In this document: piece after piece, positions 25,799 through 35,946 of the stretch | Position numbering within the stretch: position 1 is the first letter of the stretch | How the letters are laid out: each line of letters starts with the position of its first letter | DNA from: Sulfuricaulis sp040901545 | GTDB taxonomy: Bacteria > Pseudomonadota > Gammaproteobacteria > Acidiferrobacterales > Sulfurifustaceae | Direction: 5' to 3' | DNA length: 64,000 bases | NCBI RefSeq assembly: GCF_040901545.1 | Contig: NZ_JBBDYL010000031.1 | Coordinates: 1-64,000, forward strand | The notes under the pieces: generated by a model | Told to the model about the DNA's origin: nothing | Database searches by the model: none | The model's input: only the letters and a program-made list of their open reading frames with translations | Made by a program: the position numbers and the translations under genes

Positions 25799-26251
25799 AC
25801 TCACTTTTTCAAACCACAGTCACGAAAATCAACCCGTTACGCGCCCGGGCTCCGCGCGTCCGTGACTCGGATGGTCAGAAATGAACAGGGTGGGACCGGC
25901 GCGCGTCACGTTTTGGTCACGGTGGTGGTGACAGGCGTGACGCCTCCCTACCCGCGTGAGAAGGGGGACGAGATGGTCCTGGTGCTTGCCCCGGTTGCCC
26001 ATGGTGACGAATCGGCGGGCCGGGCGGCATCTGTGCCGCGTGAGCCGAGGCGGCGAGGGAAACCTCATCGACGGAGCTTGTGGCGTATTTCTGTAATTCG
26101 CCGGGGACAGGCTACGCTGACACGTGGACTGGCTCATCCTGAAAATAAGCACCAGGTTTGTGTCGTCGATCAACGTCCCATGGGTGCAACCCGTGTTTTG
26201 CATTTCAGCTTCGGCGCTCGGGCATGCTGGAGTGGTCAGGTTACTCGGGGT
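25799..26251. other. Island-end sequence, no supported gene
   Basis: Positions 25799-25935 correspond to the island-end sequence beside att copy 1. A 124-codon minus-strand frame (25829-26203) has no family resemblance and an odd composition; I do not call it a gene. Nothing else was recognised. Confidence 0.45.
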
Positions 26252-29200
26252 TTAACCGTGTGTGATCGGAATTTTCACTTCGACCGAGTGTTCCTGACGG
26301 TCGTCAATCAAGGGAATAGTCTTGTCGAGTCGTTCAACGCCATCCACCGTTATACTCGTCTCGCCGATCTTCGCATCATCGGCGGCGCGCGTTTGCGATA
26401 CGACGATGTGGTAGACCGTCTCCCGATACCGGTAGTGCAGCGTGAAGTCCTTCCAGTCCGCCGGGAGGCACGGCGTGAAATGCAGTTTGTCCACTTCCAG
26501 CCTCAAGCCCAGGAGCGACTCCACGATCAGCCGGTACATCCAGCCGGCCGAGCCGGTGTACCAGGTCCAACCTCCGCGGCCGGTGTGGGGTGTAACCGCA
26601 TAGACATCGGCCGCGATGACATACGGTTCAACTTTGTAGGTCGCCACCCCCGCCGGAGAGCTGGCATGATTCACCGGGTTGATCATGGCCAACAGTTCCC
26701 ACGCGCGCCGGCGGTCGCCCAGTCGGGCAAACGCCATGGCCGCCCAGATCGCCGCATGCGTGTACTGCCCGCCATTTTCGCGCACGCCCGGGACGTATCC
26801 TTTTATATAGCCGGGATTCAACGGCGACTTGTCGAACGGCGGATCCAGAAGCTGAATCAGCGCATGATCGCGGCGCACCAGGCGCTGATCCACCGCCTCC
26901 ATGGCCAGGCGTGCGCGCTGCGCATCGCCCGCCCCGGACAGCACCGCCCAGCTCTGCGAAATCGAATCAATCTGGCACTCGGGGTTGGCGGCCGACCCCA
27001 GCGGCGTGCCGTCGTCGAAGTAGGCGCGGCGGTACCACGCGCCGTCCCAGCCATGCTGCTCGATATTCCGGCGCAGCTGAACTCCAGCCTCTTCGCAACG
27101 CTCGGCGAAGGAGGGATCATCCTGCAGGCGTGCTACCGCCGTGAACTGCGTGAGCACGGTGTGCAGGAAGAATCCCAGCCACACGCTTTCGCCTTTGCCG
27201 TGATGGCCCACCAGATTCATGCCGTCGTTCCAGTCACCGGTGCCCATGAGCGGCAGGCCGTGCTCGCCAAACCGCAGTCCCCGCTGAATGGCGCGCACAC
27301 AGTGCTGGTACAGGCTGGCCGCCTCGCCGGAGCGGCCGGGAAGATCATAATAAGAGTCGTCCTCGGCATTGACCGGGCGGCCTTCGAGGAAGTGAACGGA
27401 TTCCTCCAGCACCCCGGTGTCGCCGGTGGTCAGCACATAGCGGCACGTCGCCAGGGGCAGCCACAGGTAATCATCCGAACAATGCGTACGCACGCCACGG
27501 CCCGCCGGCGGGTGCCACCAATGCTGGACATCGCCCTCCAGGAACTGGCGGCTGGCGCACAGCAGCAGTTGCGCGCGCAGCCGCTGCGGCTCCGCATGCA
27601 CCAGCGCCATCGCATCCTGCAATTGGTCGCGAAAGCCGAAGGCACCCCCCGATTGGTAGTATCCGCTGCGCGCCCAAAGACGGCATGCCAGCGTTTGGTA
27701 CAAAAGCCAGCCATTGGTCAGCACGTTGAGCGACGGGTCGGGTGTTTCCACCTGCACCGCGCCGAGCGTGCGGTTCCAGTAGTGGTACACGGCATCGAGC
27801 GCGCCGCGCGCGGCGGCCGAGCCCCGGAAGCGATGTACCAGCTTGCTGGCGTCGTCCGTCCCGCGTCTTCCCGCCAGGCCGAGCCTGAAGATGATCTCGC
27901 GCTCTTGCCCGTCGGCCAGCTCAAAGCCGACCTGGATCGCGGCGCAGGGATCCAGTGCGACTCCCACCTTGCCGGAAAGGCGCGAACGGTGCATCGCCGC
28001 CGGATTCCCGAGCGTGCCGTTGCGCCCGATGAATTCAGTGCGGTCGCCGCTTACGGTCCGGGTTGTGTCGTCCACATCGAAGAACGCAATCAGACCGGTG
28101 AACTCCGTGTTGTACGGGTTACGCGCGAACAGCGCGCCGCTGTGGGGGTCGATTTCGGTGGTCACGTGCATGGCCGATTTCGGCCGCAAATCTCCCAGCA
28201 CCCACTCCACGTAACCGGTCGCGGAGAGCTTGCGCGGCTGGCCCGACTCGTTGTGCACTTTCAGCACCGCGAACTTGATCGCGGTGTCCACGTCCACGTA
28301 AACCGTGAGCTCCGAGCGAATGCCATCCTCCACGTGCTCGAAGACGCTGTAGCCAAAGCCGTGGCGAGTCACGTAATAACCGGCTCCGCGGCTGGGCAAC
28401 GGCGTGGGCGACCAGAAATGGCCGCTGTCTTCGTCGCGCAGGTAAAAAACTTCTCCGCTGGCATCGCTCACCGGGTCGTTGTGCCAGGGCGTGAGACGGA
28501 ATTCGTGGGCGTTCTCGCTCCAGGTATAGGCCAGGCCGTTCTCCGAGATGACGCTTCCAAAGTGCGGATTCGCCAGCACGTTCACCCACGGCGCCGGCGT
28601 CACCTGGTCCGGCGCGGTCATGATAACGTATTCATGCCCATCACGGGTAAATCCTCCCAGTCCATTGAAGAGGATCAGATCGCGGCGCGGCAACCCGGTG
28701 GCGGCCGGGAGTTCGGCGCGGTGGCTGCGGGTTGGTTTGAGGCGCGGAACGCGCACTTCCACCGGGCCACGGCGGTTGATCTGCTCTACCAGCGTTCCGC
28801 TACGGTCGCTGATGATGGCGCGCGCGACCGATTGGATCAGGATGCGATCCTCGTCCGATATCTGCTCCGCTGGCCGCACGAAGATTCCACCCGGCCGGTC
28901 CATGGCGTGCGGTTCGACGCCCGCGGCAATCAGCCCCATGATCTGGTCCTGGAGCAGTTGCCGGTAACCGGCACGGTCTTCGTTCCAGATCACCAGGTCC
29001 ACCGCCAGTCCCTTCAGGCGCCAGTACGCGTGGGCCTGTACCAGTTGGCGCACCAGATCGATATGGGCCGGGTCGCCGATCTGCAGCAGCACGATGGGCA
29101 AGTCGCCGGAAATGGCATAGCCCCACAGGCCGGATTGGCCACGGCGGTTTTTGACGAGGATGGCGGCGTCGGCGCGCAACGAGGAATTGGCGTAGATGAC

Positions 29201-32200
29201 GGAGCTGGCAAGGCGTCCATAGAGTTGCGCGTCGGCCTCGGTGGCATTGATCTGCCGCAGCACCACCTGGGCGTGGGTCCATGCCAGTTCCAGGACGCGA
29301 TCCGCGATCCGCCGATCCTGGTATTTGTCGACCAGGCCCAAGGCGGCGTCACGGGTTTCGCCGATGCCGGAAACGATATCGATCGTTGCCGCTTCGTCCG
29401 GATCGAGCGTGATACGGCAACGAATCGCGACGATCGGATCGAGTACCGAACCCTGACTGCCCGAGAGCGCGGTGGTTCCGTTCAGGGCCTGGGGCGCGGC
29501 GGCGGTGTTGCCGCGGCCGATAAACTGCAGGCGGTCCGTCTCGTAGGAGATCTCTCCGATGTCCGCCTCGTGCACGGCCATCAGGTGAAACATCCAGGGT
29601 GCCGACTCATCGAGGGAGCGGGGCCGGCGCGTGCAGAGGATCGCCCGCCGCGGTTCGATGATCTCGGTCTGAACAAAGAGATTACTGAACGCCGGATGCA
29701 ATGCTTCCGCGGCCGCGGGCGCAAGAACCACTTCCGCGTAACTCGTCACGTCAATCGTTCTGCGCGATTGGGAGCGGTTGGAGATATGGATGCGACGCAG
29801 CTCGATATCATCTTCCGGCGAAACCACGATCTCGGTATGGCAATCGATGTCGTGGTCGTGGCGGCGAAACTCCGCTCGCCCCTCCGAGAAAATCGCGGCG
29901 TAGCTGTCCGCACGCTTGAGCGTCGGCTGGTGTGCGGTTGACCAGAGTTCACCGCTCGCCACGTCGCGCAGGTAACAGAAGATGCCCCCGTTGTCGCGGG
30001 TGGCGTCTTCGCGCCAGCGGGTCACGGCGAGATTCTTCCACTGACTGTAGCCGCCTCCCGCGTTCGTGACCATCACGTGGTATCGGCCGTTCGACAACAA
30101 CTGCACCTGCGGTGTCGGCGTATCGGGGCTGTCGAAAACGCGAATCGGCGTCTCCGCAGCGCCGGATGTGGGTCGAATGTCGGAGAGCTGGGCGGTGTGC
30201 GGGAACAGCGCCGTGGCCCTGGGTATCCGCTCCTGGAGCAACAACAGGGTCGCCTGCAACAACGGGTCCGACGCGAAACGCTTCTGCATCGGACGGTCCA
30301 GCAGCAGATAGGCCAGGGCGAGCAGGCTCATCCCCTGGTGATGGGTCATGAAGGAGCGAACCACCGTGCCCGATTCCCCGCGTCGTTGACGTGACGGGGT
30401 GTAATCGATGGCTTCGTAGAAACCGAATTTACCAAGCAGTCCCGTATCGGCGAGCCGCTGCAAGTTCAGGCACGCCGCTTCCGGCGCCACCATCAATGCC
30501 AGCGCCGAGGCATAGGGGGCCACGACCAGGTCCTCCGCCAGTCCGCGTTTGAGCCCCAGGCCGGGCACGCCGAACGCGCGGTACTGGTAATTGAGATGAA
30601 CGTCGACCGTGTTGTAACCGGATTCCGACATGCCCCACGGCACGCCGCGCAGTCCCCCATACTCGATCTGTCGCTGCACTGCCGCCTGACAGGTCTGATC
30701 GAGCAGCGTGTTCTCGTAGGTGGGCATCACCAGGAGCGGCATGAGGTACTCGAACATCGAACCGCTCCACGACAGGAGAATCGGCTCGCCACCGGCGGAC
30801 GTGAGCAGACGCCCGAGGGCGAACCAGCTCTCCTGCGGCACTTGCCCCTGCGCAATCGCGACAAATTTTATCAATCTCGCTTCCGAGGCCAGCAGGTCGT
30901 AGGAGCTCGAGTCGCGTCGCCGCTCATCCACGTTGTATCCGATCGTCAGCAGACGCGATGCCTTGTCGTACAGGAAGTCGTACTGCATGTGCGCGAGTTC
31001 GGCGGACTGCGATGCCAGATGTTCGACAGCCGCGATCCGCTCCTGGGCGCGGCGGCCGGCTTCGAGAATGAGCGGCCGCGATTCATTCAGCCATCCGCGT
31101 TGTTCGGGTGTTATCGCGTCGCCCATGCGTAGCGCGATGGTCGATGGCGGTTCTTCCGCGAGTCTGGCCATTTCGCGCAGCGTGGGTATTTCGCTGATGC
31201 CGAGCAAGTCATTAAGTCCGTTCGGCGCCGCCGGCAGTAATGTCCACGGGGCGAGAAACGTCAACTCATCGAGAGCGGCGCGGCATTGCCGGGCCAGCGT
31301 CCGTGCCCACCAATTCGCATCGGCCTCAGAAGCCGTTTCGGAAATTACCGTGCTGGCGTGATCCAGGGTCGGGTGGTGCACGGAATCGTCATGCGCTTCT
31401 CTGTATACTTCGGGTTCCGCGTGCCGTCTTTCCTCGGCTGATACCCGCTCGCTATCTTTCTGAGACAACTTTTCAGAAACAGCATCGAGACTGCCGGCAA
31501 ACTCCTCCGCGCGTGTCGCCAGCCGGTCAAGCGTGAGCCGCGCCGCCGAAAGCGTGGTTGGCCGGGAATCGCCGGCGGACTCCAGATCTTTCTGAAATGG
31601 AGCGAGCGCAGCCGGCGTGGCACCCCCCACGGCATCCGCCAGGATCCCCAGCGTGTCGCGCAGTCCGTCAAACCATCGCGCCTCCAGGATCGGGCGATCG
31701 GGTAGTGACAACAGACCCGGGCGCAAGGTCAGCAGATGACCCGCGAGGTTCCCGCTGTCCACCGTCGAAATGTAGGCCGGGTGCAGCGGTTTCAGCGACA
31801 GCGTGTCGTACCAGTTGTAGAAGTGGCCGCGGTGCCGTTCCATGGATTGCATCGTGCGCAATGCACGTGCCGTGCGCTCGATGAGTTGTCCGGCCGGAAT
31901 GTAACCGAAGTCGTACGCGGACAGATTCGCGAGCAGCGCTAGCCCCATGTTGGTCGGCGACGTGCGGTGCGCCACCACGGGACCGCGATACTCCTGATAG
32001 TTATCCGGTGGCAGCCAATGATCTTCCGGGCCGACGAAGGTCTCGAAGAACGCCCAGGTCTTGCGCGCCAGCTTGCGCAGGAAGAAGGTCTGGTCGGCCG
32101 TCAGCCTGGCTTCACGGCGGGGAAGTGGCCGGCTGATCCACCAGGCGATGGCGGGCGAGACCAGCCATAAGACCAGTATCGGTCCCGCCACGACCAGCGC

Positions 32201-35137
32201 GGCCGGGTTCGACAGCACCAAAACCAGCGCCGCGCCAATGGCGATCGCCGGGGCGGTCCACATCGATCGGAAAGAGGCGGCGAGGCCCGCATGGCTGTCG
32301 CGATCCCATTCGCTCGATGGATTCCATTCGAGAAGCCGCTGGTGCGTGATCAGCATCCGTCCCGCCGTGCGCACGACCGCATCCAAGCTGAAGACCGCTT
32401 CATAGGGAAGGCACGCGAGCGCAAAAGCCGCCTGGGCGAGGCGCCGGCCGACGGCGCGTACGACGGCGGCGAGATGCTGAGCCAGCAGCACGTCGACCGG
32501 CTTCTGAAACATCTCCAGAGCAGAGGCAATCAAGGACGGGATCAGGATGATTCCAATCACCGCCAAGGTCCAGAACCAGGCCGATGACAAGTCCGTCCAG
32601 CCCAGCAGCAACAGCAGCGTCAACGCCGCCGGCACGAGACTGCGCCGCAGGTTGTCGAAGAGTTTCCATTGCGACAGCCACGACAGCGGGTTCTTCTGCC
32701 GGCGCGCACCGGGACCGGGAACGCGCGGCAACAGCCAGCCGGCAAGCTGCCAATCGCCGCGAATCCAGCGCTGCCGGCGGCTCACGTCCGCGTTGTAGCG
32801 AGACGGGTATTCCTCGTACAACAACACATCGCTCACCAGCCCGGCGCGCGCGTAACAGCCTTCCAGAAGATCGTGGCTGAGGATGCGGTTCTCGGGAAAG
32901 CGATCCTTGAGCGACCGCTCGAACGCATCGATATCGTAGATCCCCTTGCCAATGAACGAGCCTTCACCGCACAGGTCCTGGTAGACGTCGGAGACGGCGC
33001 GCGTATAGGGGTCGATACCCGGCTCATCCCCGTACAAGCGGGCATAGCGCGAGCGGTTCGTGCCGGGCAGGCTCACGCCCATGCGTGGTTGCAGGATGCC
33101 GTAACCCGCAACGACACGTTGTTGGTCTTCATCGTAGCGCGCGCGATTCAACGGGTGCGACAGGTTTCCCACGAACTCCCGCGCCGAGTCGCGCGGGAGT
33201 TGCGTGTCCGTGTCCAGGGTAATGACATACTTCACGTTCGATAAAGCGCCGGTGTCACCGACAATCCGCGAGAAGCGATCGGTTGCGCCCCCGCGCAGCA
33301 GTGCATTCAAGTCCGCCAGTTTTCCGCGCTTGCGCTCGTAGCCCATCCAGATCCGCTCTTGCGGATTCCACAGGCGCGGTCGATGAAGCAGAAAGAACGT
33401 GTCGCCGTTTGCATCGCGGTACTTTTCATTCAGTTCCCCGATGCGCGCCGCCGCCAGCCGTAACAGCGCTGCGTCCTCCGGCAGCGTTTCAGCGCGCGCG
33501 TCCTGAAAATCGGTCAACAGGCCGAAGCGCAGATTGTCGTCCCGATTGGCCAGGAACCGGACTTCCAGCGCCTCGACCAGATCCTCGATGTTGTGAGCGC
33601 CGCCGAGCATCGCCGGAACCACGACCAGCGTGCGCGATTCCGGCGGGATCCCCCGGGAAAAGTCCATGCGCGGCAGCGGATGCGGCGCTGCCAGCAACGT
33701 CGCCAGCCAGTTCACCAGCGCCACCGCCAGCTGGCTGGTGGACAGCAGCGCAAGGACACCCAGCAACACGAGCATCCAGTCCGGCCCGCCGCTGGCCTGC
33801 GCCTGCATCAACAAACCCCCGGCGAGGATCAGCGTGATCAGCGCGATCGAGCTCAGATACAGGAGCAACGGAAACCGGCCGGCCGCTCTGGTGAACGCCA
33901 CGACGGCGGAAAGGCGCGCCTCCACCGTCCGCTCGAGCTCGCGCAATCCCTTGTCGACCAGGTAGAAGCCCACGTGCGCCGTTCGATCATCGCCGCCTTG
34001 GCGGGCCGCGCCTGCGTGCGCCAGTTTGACCGCCCGCTCCGCCACCTCGGCTTCGGACAGGCGGCTTTGTTTCGCGATCTTCTCCACGACATGGCGATAG
34101 CGGTCGCGGGTGGCAAAATCCATCATGCCGTAGATGGCGCCGGGGTCTTCCCGTAGTTTTTGTTCGGCGACGCTCAGTGTCTCGACGAAGTCGCGCCAGT
34201 CCATCGCGCCCAGGAATCGGAGACTGCCGATGCTGTTGCTGATGGAGACGTGGTCGGCGGCCTGTTGCTGGTTTCCCGACTGCACCAACTGCTCGATCGT
34301 CAGGCCGGACTCGGACAGCAGCTGTTCAATCCAGGTCAGCGGCAATGCCAAAGCCGGGCTCTGCCCCTGCAGCCGGCGCGTAAATTCCGAAACGAACGGG
34401 GTCGTCATCGGCGGGCTCGACCGCGCCATGTCCGCGATCACCAGAACCAGACTCTTCGGATCCTTCTCGGCCATCTTGATCATCTGGTCGGCCCAGGAAT
34501 CGGCCAGGTTCCGGTCGATCCGGCCGGCGGCGCTGCGGGCGGCAACGCGCCGGAGATTCTCGATCAAGGCCAGGCGCAGCATGATGGGGATGGCCCACAA
34601 TTCGCCCAGCTTGAGGGCGGTGACCGATTGGTAGGATGCGACGAAACGGCGGAGGCTTTCCGTGTCCACCCGTCCATCGCCGTGCGCGATCGTCTCCAGC
34701 GCGATGTCATACACGCGCGGGAGTCCGGCCGAAGGGCCGTGAGCCAGGCGTGGCAATTCCCGGCTGTAACCCTTCGGCAGGTGTCTCTTGGCCGTGCGAA
34801 TCTGTTCTTCGATCAGGTAGAAGTTGTCGAGCAGCCATTCCCCGGCCGGTGTAATCCGGCGGTTTGCCGTCACCGCCGCCGTAAGCAGCTGACCGGCTTC
34901 AATCAGAATGCGTTCGTTCTCCGCCAGCCGCGTTAACAGCCGTTCCCTGGCTCGCCGCGGAGTCAGAGTGTGCGAGGAAGCGAGATTCTTACCATGCTGC
35001 TCCATCTGGTCGGCGCTGAACAATTCCGATCGCAGCGGCGGCTCGTCGCGGGCGTAATCAGATACCGAGCGATTTCCGAGGAAGTGGGCTCGTAAGTAGA
35101 GCAAATTCCTGGAGACAGTCCTGTTACTCGCCGTCAA
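26252..35137 (-). CDS. Cyclic beta-glucan synthase (NdvB/ChvB type, GT84-GH94)
   Basis: A giant 2961-residue inner-membrane enzyme that builds and cyclises beta-1,2-linked periplasmic glucans. The N-terminal region is soluble. Transmembrane segments lie near 430-490. The GT84 glycosyltransferase domain follows (LVVVPAMLGGAHNIEDLVEALE, the DTDTQLPRD acidic motif near 640, QRQRWIRGDWQLAGW near 790), then further transmembrane helices and a glucoamylase-like middle. Two carbohydrate-phosphorylase-like modules ending in GH94 carry TGDWNDGMN near 2632. Its length agrees with known cyclic glucan synthases (about 2800-2900). Long antisense frames overlap it but are by-products of codon bias. The product would act in osmoadaptation or host/surface interaction. 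Confidence 0.93.
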   Translation of the reverse strand: MTASNRTVSRNLLYLRAHFLGNRSVSDYARDEPPLRSELFSADQMEQHGKNLASSHTLTPRRARERLLTRLAENERILIEAGQLLTAAVTANRRITPAGEWLLDNFYLIEEQIRTAKRHLPKGYSRELPRLAHGPSAGLPRVYDIALETIAHGDGRVDTESLRRFVASYQSVTALKLGELWAIPIMLRLALIENLRRVAARSAAGRIDRNLADSWADQMIKMAEKDPKSLVLVIADMARSSPPMTTPFVSEFTRRLQGQSPALALPLTWIEQLLSESGLTIEQLVQSGNQQQAADHVSISNSIGSLRFLGAMDWRDFVETLSVAEQKLREDPGAIYGMMDFATRDRYRHVVEKIAKQSRLSEAEVAERAVKLAHAGAARQGGDDRTAHVGFYLVDKGLRELERTVEARLSAVVAFTRAAGRFPLLLYLSSIALITLILAGGLLMQAQASGGPDWMLVLLGVLALLSTSQLAVALVNWLATLLAAPHPLPRMDFSRGIPPESRTLVVVPAMLGGAHNIEDLVEALEVRFLANRDDNLRFGLLTDFQDARAETLPEDAALLRLAAARIGELNEKYRDANGDTFFLLHRPRLWNPQERIWMGYERKRGKLADLNALLRGGATDRFSRIVGDTGALSNVKYVITLDTDTQLPRDSAREFVGNLSHPLNRARYDEDQQRVVAGYGILQPRMGVSLPGTNRSRYARLYGDEPGIDPYTRAVSDVYQDLCGEGSFIGKGIYDIDAFERSLKDRFPENRILSHDLLEGCYARAGLVSDVLLYEEYPSRYNADVSRRQRWIRGDWQLAGWLLPRVPGPGARRQKNPLSWLSQWKLFDNLRRSLVPAALTLLLLLGWTDLSSAWFWTLAVIGIILIPSLIASALEMFQKPVDVLLAQHLAAVVRAVGRRLAQAAFALACLPYEAVFSLDAVVRTAGRMLITHQRLLEWNPSSEWDRDSHAGLAASFRSMWTAPAIAIGAALVLVLSNPAALVVAGPILVLWLVSPAIAWWISRPLPRREARLTADQTFFLRKLARKTWAFFETFVGPEDHWLPPDNYQEYRGPVVAHRTSPTNMGLALLANLSAYDFGYIPAGQLIERTARALRTMQSMERHRGHFYNWYDTLSLKPLHPAYISTVDSGNLAGHLLTLRPGLLSLPDRPILEARWFDGLRDTLGILADAVGGATPAALAPFQKDLESAGDSRPTTLSAARLTLDRLATRAEEFAGSLDAVSEKLSQKDSERVSAEERRHAEPEVYREAHDDSVHHPTLDHASTVISETASEADANWWARTLARQCRAALDELTFLAPWTLLPAAPNGLNDLLGISEIPTLREMARLAEEPPSTIALRMGDAITPEQRGWLNESRPLILEAGRRAQERIAAVEHLASQSAELAHMQYDFLYDKASRLLTIGYNVDERRRDSSSYDLLASEARLIKFVAIAQGQVPQESWFALGRLLTSAGGEPILLSWSGSMFEYLMPLLVMPTYENTLLDQTCQAAVQRQIEYGGLRGVPWGMSESGYNTVDVHLNYQYRAFGVPGLGLKRGLAEDLVVAPYASALALMVAPEAACLNLQRLADTGLLGKFGFYEAIDYTPSRQRRGESGTVVRSFMTHHQGMSLLALAYLLLDRPMQKRFASDPLLQATLLLLQERIPRATALFPHTAQLSDIRPTSGAAETPIRVFDSPDTPTPQVQLLSNGRYHVMVTNAGGGYSQWKNLAVTRWREDATRDNGGIFCYLRDVASGELWSTAHQPTLKRADSYAAIFSEGRAEFRRHDHDIDCHTEIVVSPEDDIELRRIHISNRSQSRRTIDVTSYAEVVLAPAAAEALHPAFSNLFVQTEIIEPRRAILCTRRPRSLDESAPWMFHLMAVHEADIGEISYETDRLQFIGRGNTAAAPQALNGTTALSGSQGSVLDPIVAIRCRITLDPDEAATIDIVSGIGETRDAALGLVDKYQDRRIADRVLELAWTHAQVVLRQINATEADAQLYGRLASSVIYANSSLRADAAILVKNRRGQSGLWGYAISGDLPIVLLQIGDPAHIDLVRQLVQAHAYWRLKGLAVDLVIWNEDRAGYRQLLQDQIMGLIAAGVEPHAMDRPGGIFVRPAEQISDEDRILIQSVARAIISDRSGTLVEQINRRGPVEVRVPRLKPTRSHRAELPAATGLPRRDLILFNGLGGFTRDGHEYVIMTAPDQVTPAPWVNVLANPHFGSVISENGLAYTWSENAHEFRLTPWHNDPVSDASGEVFYLRDEDSGHFWSPTPLPSRGAGYYVTRHGFGYSVFEHVEDGIRSELTVYVDVDTAIKFAVLKVHNESGQPRKLSATGYVEWVLGDLRPKSAMHVTTEIDPHSGALFARNPYNTEFTGLIAFFDVDDTTRTVSGDRTEFIGRNGTLGNPAAMHRSRLSGKVGVALDPCAAIQVGFELADGQEREIIFRLGLAGRRGTDDASKLVHRFRGSAAARGALDAVYHYWNRTLGAVQVETPDPSLNVLTNGWLLYQTLACRLWARSGYYQSGGAFGFRDQLQDAMALVHAEPQRLRAQLLLCASRQFLEGDVQHWWHPPAGRGVRTHCSDDYLWLPLATCRYVLTTGDTGVLEESVHFLEGRPVNAEDDSYYDLPGRSGEAASLYQHCVRAIQRGLRFGEHGLPLMGTGDWNDGMNLVGHHGKGESVWLGFFLHTVLTQFTAVARLQDDPSFAERCEEAGVQLRRNIEQHGWDGAWYRRAYFDDGTPLGSAANPECQIDSISQSWAVLSGAGDAQRARLAMEAVDQRLVRRDHALIQLLDPPFDKSPLNPGYIKGYVPGVRENGGQYTHAAIWAAMAFARLGDRRRAWELLAMINPVNHASSPAGVATYKVEPYVIAADVYAVTPHTGRGGWTWYTGSAGWMYRLIVESLLGLRLEVDKLHFTPCLPADWKDFTLHYRYRETVYHIVVSQTRAADDAKIGETSITVDGVERLDKTIPLIDDRQEHSVEVKIPITHG

Positions 35138-35617
35138 AGTAGAGGTCTCCGTGAAGCTTTCAAGTCGGTGGCATAGGCGATCTTAAACACATGAATCACC
35201 GCTTTGTTGTTAAGCAAAAGCGCTCACGTATTTTCAGAGCGACGCCTGAAGTCCAGGCTTGCAGGAGGTAAATACAGGTGACCAGCGGAAATGATGCGCA
35301 AGATTCGCGGAGACTAAATCCGTGCCCTGATCTTTAATCTTGAAACGCCCCCCATTCTAACCGCAAACTCGGGTGTTTACCGATATTGAAGTTGAACCCA
35401 GCGCCTCATGTGGCGGTGTGATTCGGGAATTCGCCTGTCTGCGCGCCGCGCTGCCCGGCACCATGGCGCGCGAACGCGGTGTCGGTCACGGTGGAAAGTG
35501 AGAAGACGGATTCGGATCTGCTAACCACTTGAATACATGGTGACGATACCGGGGTCGAAGTAGCGAGCACTGCCGTGGCCGGCAGCAGGCTTGAATAGAA
35601 GTAAGTGCTTGAAAAGA
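35138..35617. other. Gap between glucan synthase and tRNA-Val
   Basis: No gene recognised in 480 bp. One would expect an integrase here or at the other island end, but no such frame exists. It presumably includes the promoter of the glucan synthase gene. Confidence 0.5.
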
Positions 35618-35692
35618 TGGTGGGCGATGCAGGGTTCGAACCTGCGACCCCTGCCGTGTGAAGGCAGTGCTCTACCGCTGAGCTAATCGCCC
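35618..35692 (-). tRNA. tRNA-Val (CAC)
   Basis: This is a complete 75-base cloverleaf. The acceptor stem GGGCGAU pairs with AUCGCCC. The D arm is followed by anticodon stem CUGCC/GGCAG with loop UUCACAC (anticodon CAC) and the T arm GCAGGUUCGAACCCUGC. CCA is encoded. Its 3' part is repeated at 25754 and 18146, making it the integration target of the adjoining islands. Confidence 0.95.
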
Positions 35693-35710
35693 TATTCAGA
35701 CGACTGACGA

Positions 35711-35840
35711 CAGAAGACACAGGACTGAATCAGAAGACTGATAGGGACAGAAGACTGAAAAGACCTTAGCTTTACAGTCTTCTGTTTTCCGTCCTCTGAT
35801 TACAGGCTCAATCTTCCGTCTTCTGTTCTTTATCCTCAGG
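35711..35840. repeat. Degenerate GAAGAC-rich direct and inverted repeats
   Basis: The tRNA-Val upstream region contains cagaagac three times (near 35711, 35731 and 35748) and its complement gtcttctg twice. An 11-bp inverted repeat ACAGAAGACTG (35747-35757) / CAGTCTTCTGT (35775-35785) could form a hairpin. There is no coding potential between 35693 and 35946. Confidence 0.6.
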
Positions 35841-35946
35841 TAAGGTGCGCCAGTTTAATGCCGGCAGCGAACGAGCGTCAATCGAGCTGATTTTGTCATC
35901 GTTTTTCTTTACCATTGTGTTTCCGCCCTAACCCTGAGCCAGCTCC

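Larger units (their letters stand above)
25754..35617. mobile_element. Island B, between att copy 2 and intact tRNA-Val
   Basis: A 9.9-kb block is flanked by a 45-bp perfect direct repeat of the tRNA-Val 3' end and by the intact tRNA. Nearly all of it is a single cyclic beta-glucan synthase gene. No integrase, transposase or excisionase was found, so the element is probably no longer mobile. Confidence 0.65.

Noticed and set aside
25721..29941. 1406-codon plus-strand open frame
   Set aside because: It is antisense to the cyclic glucan synthase, rich in Arg/His/Pro/Val/Ala, has no domain similarity and crosses the att repeat; a by-product of GC-rich codon use.
35406..35720. 104-codon minus-strand frame
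   Set aside because: Runs through the tRNA-Val gene; not a protein gene.
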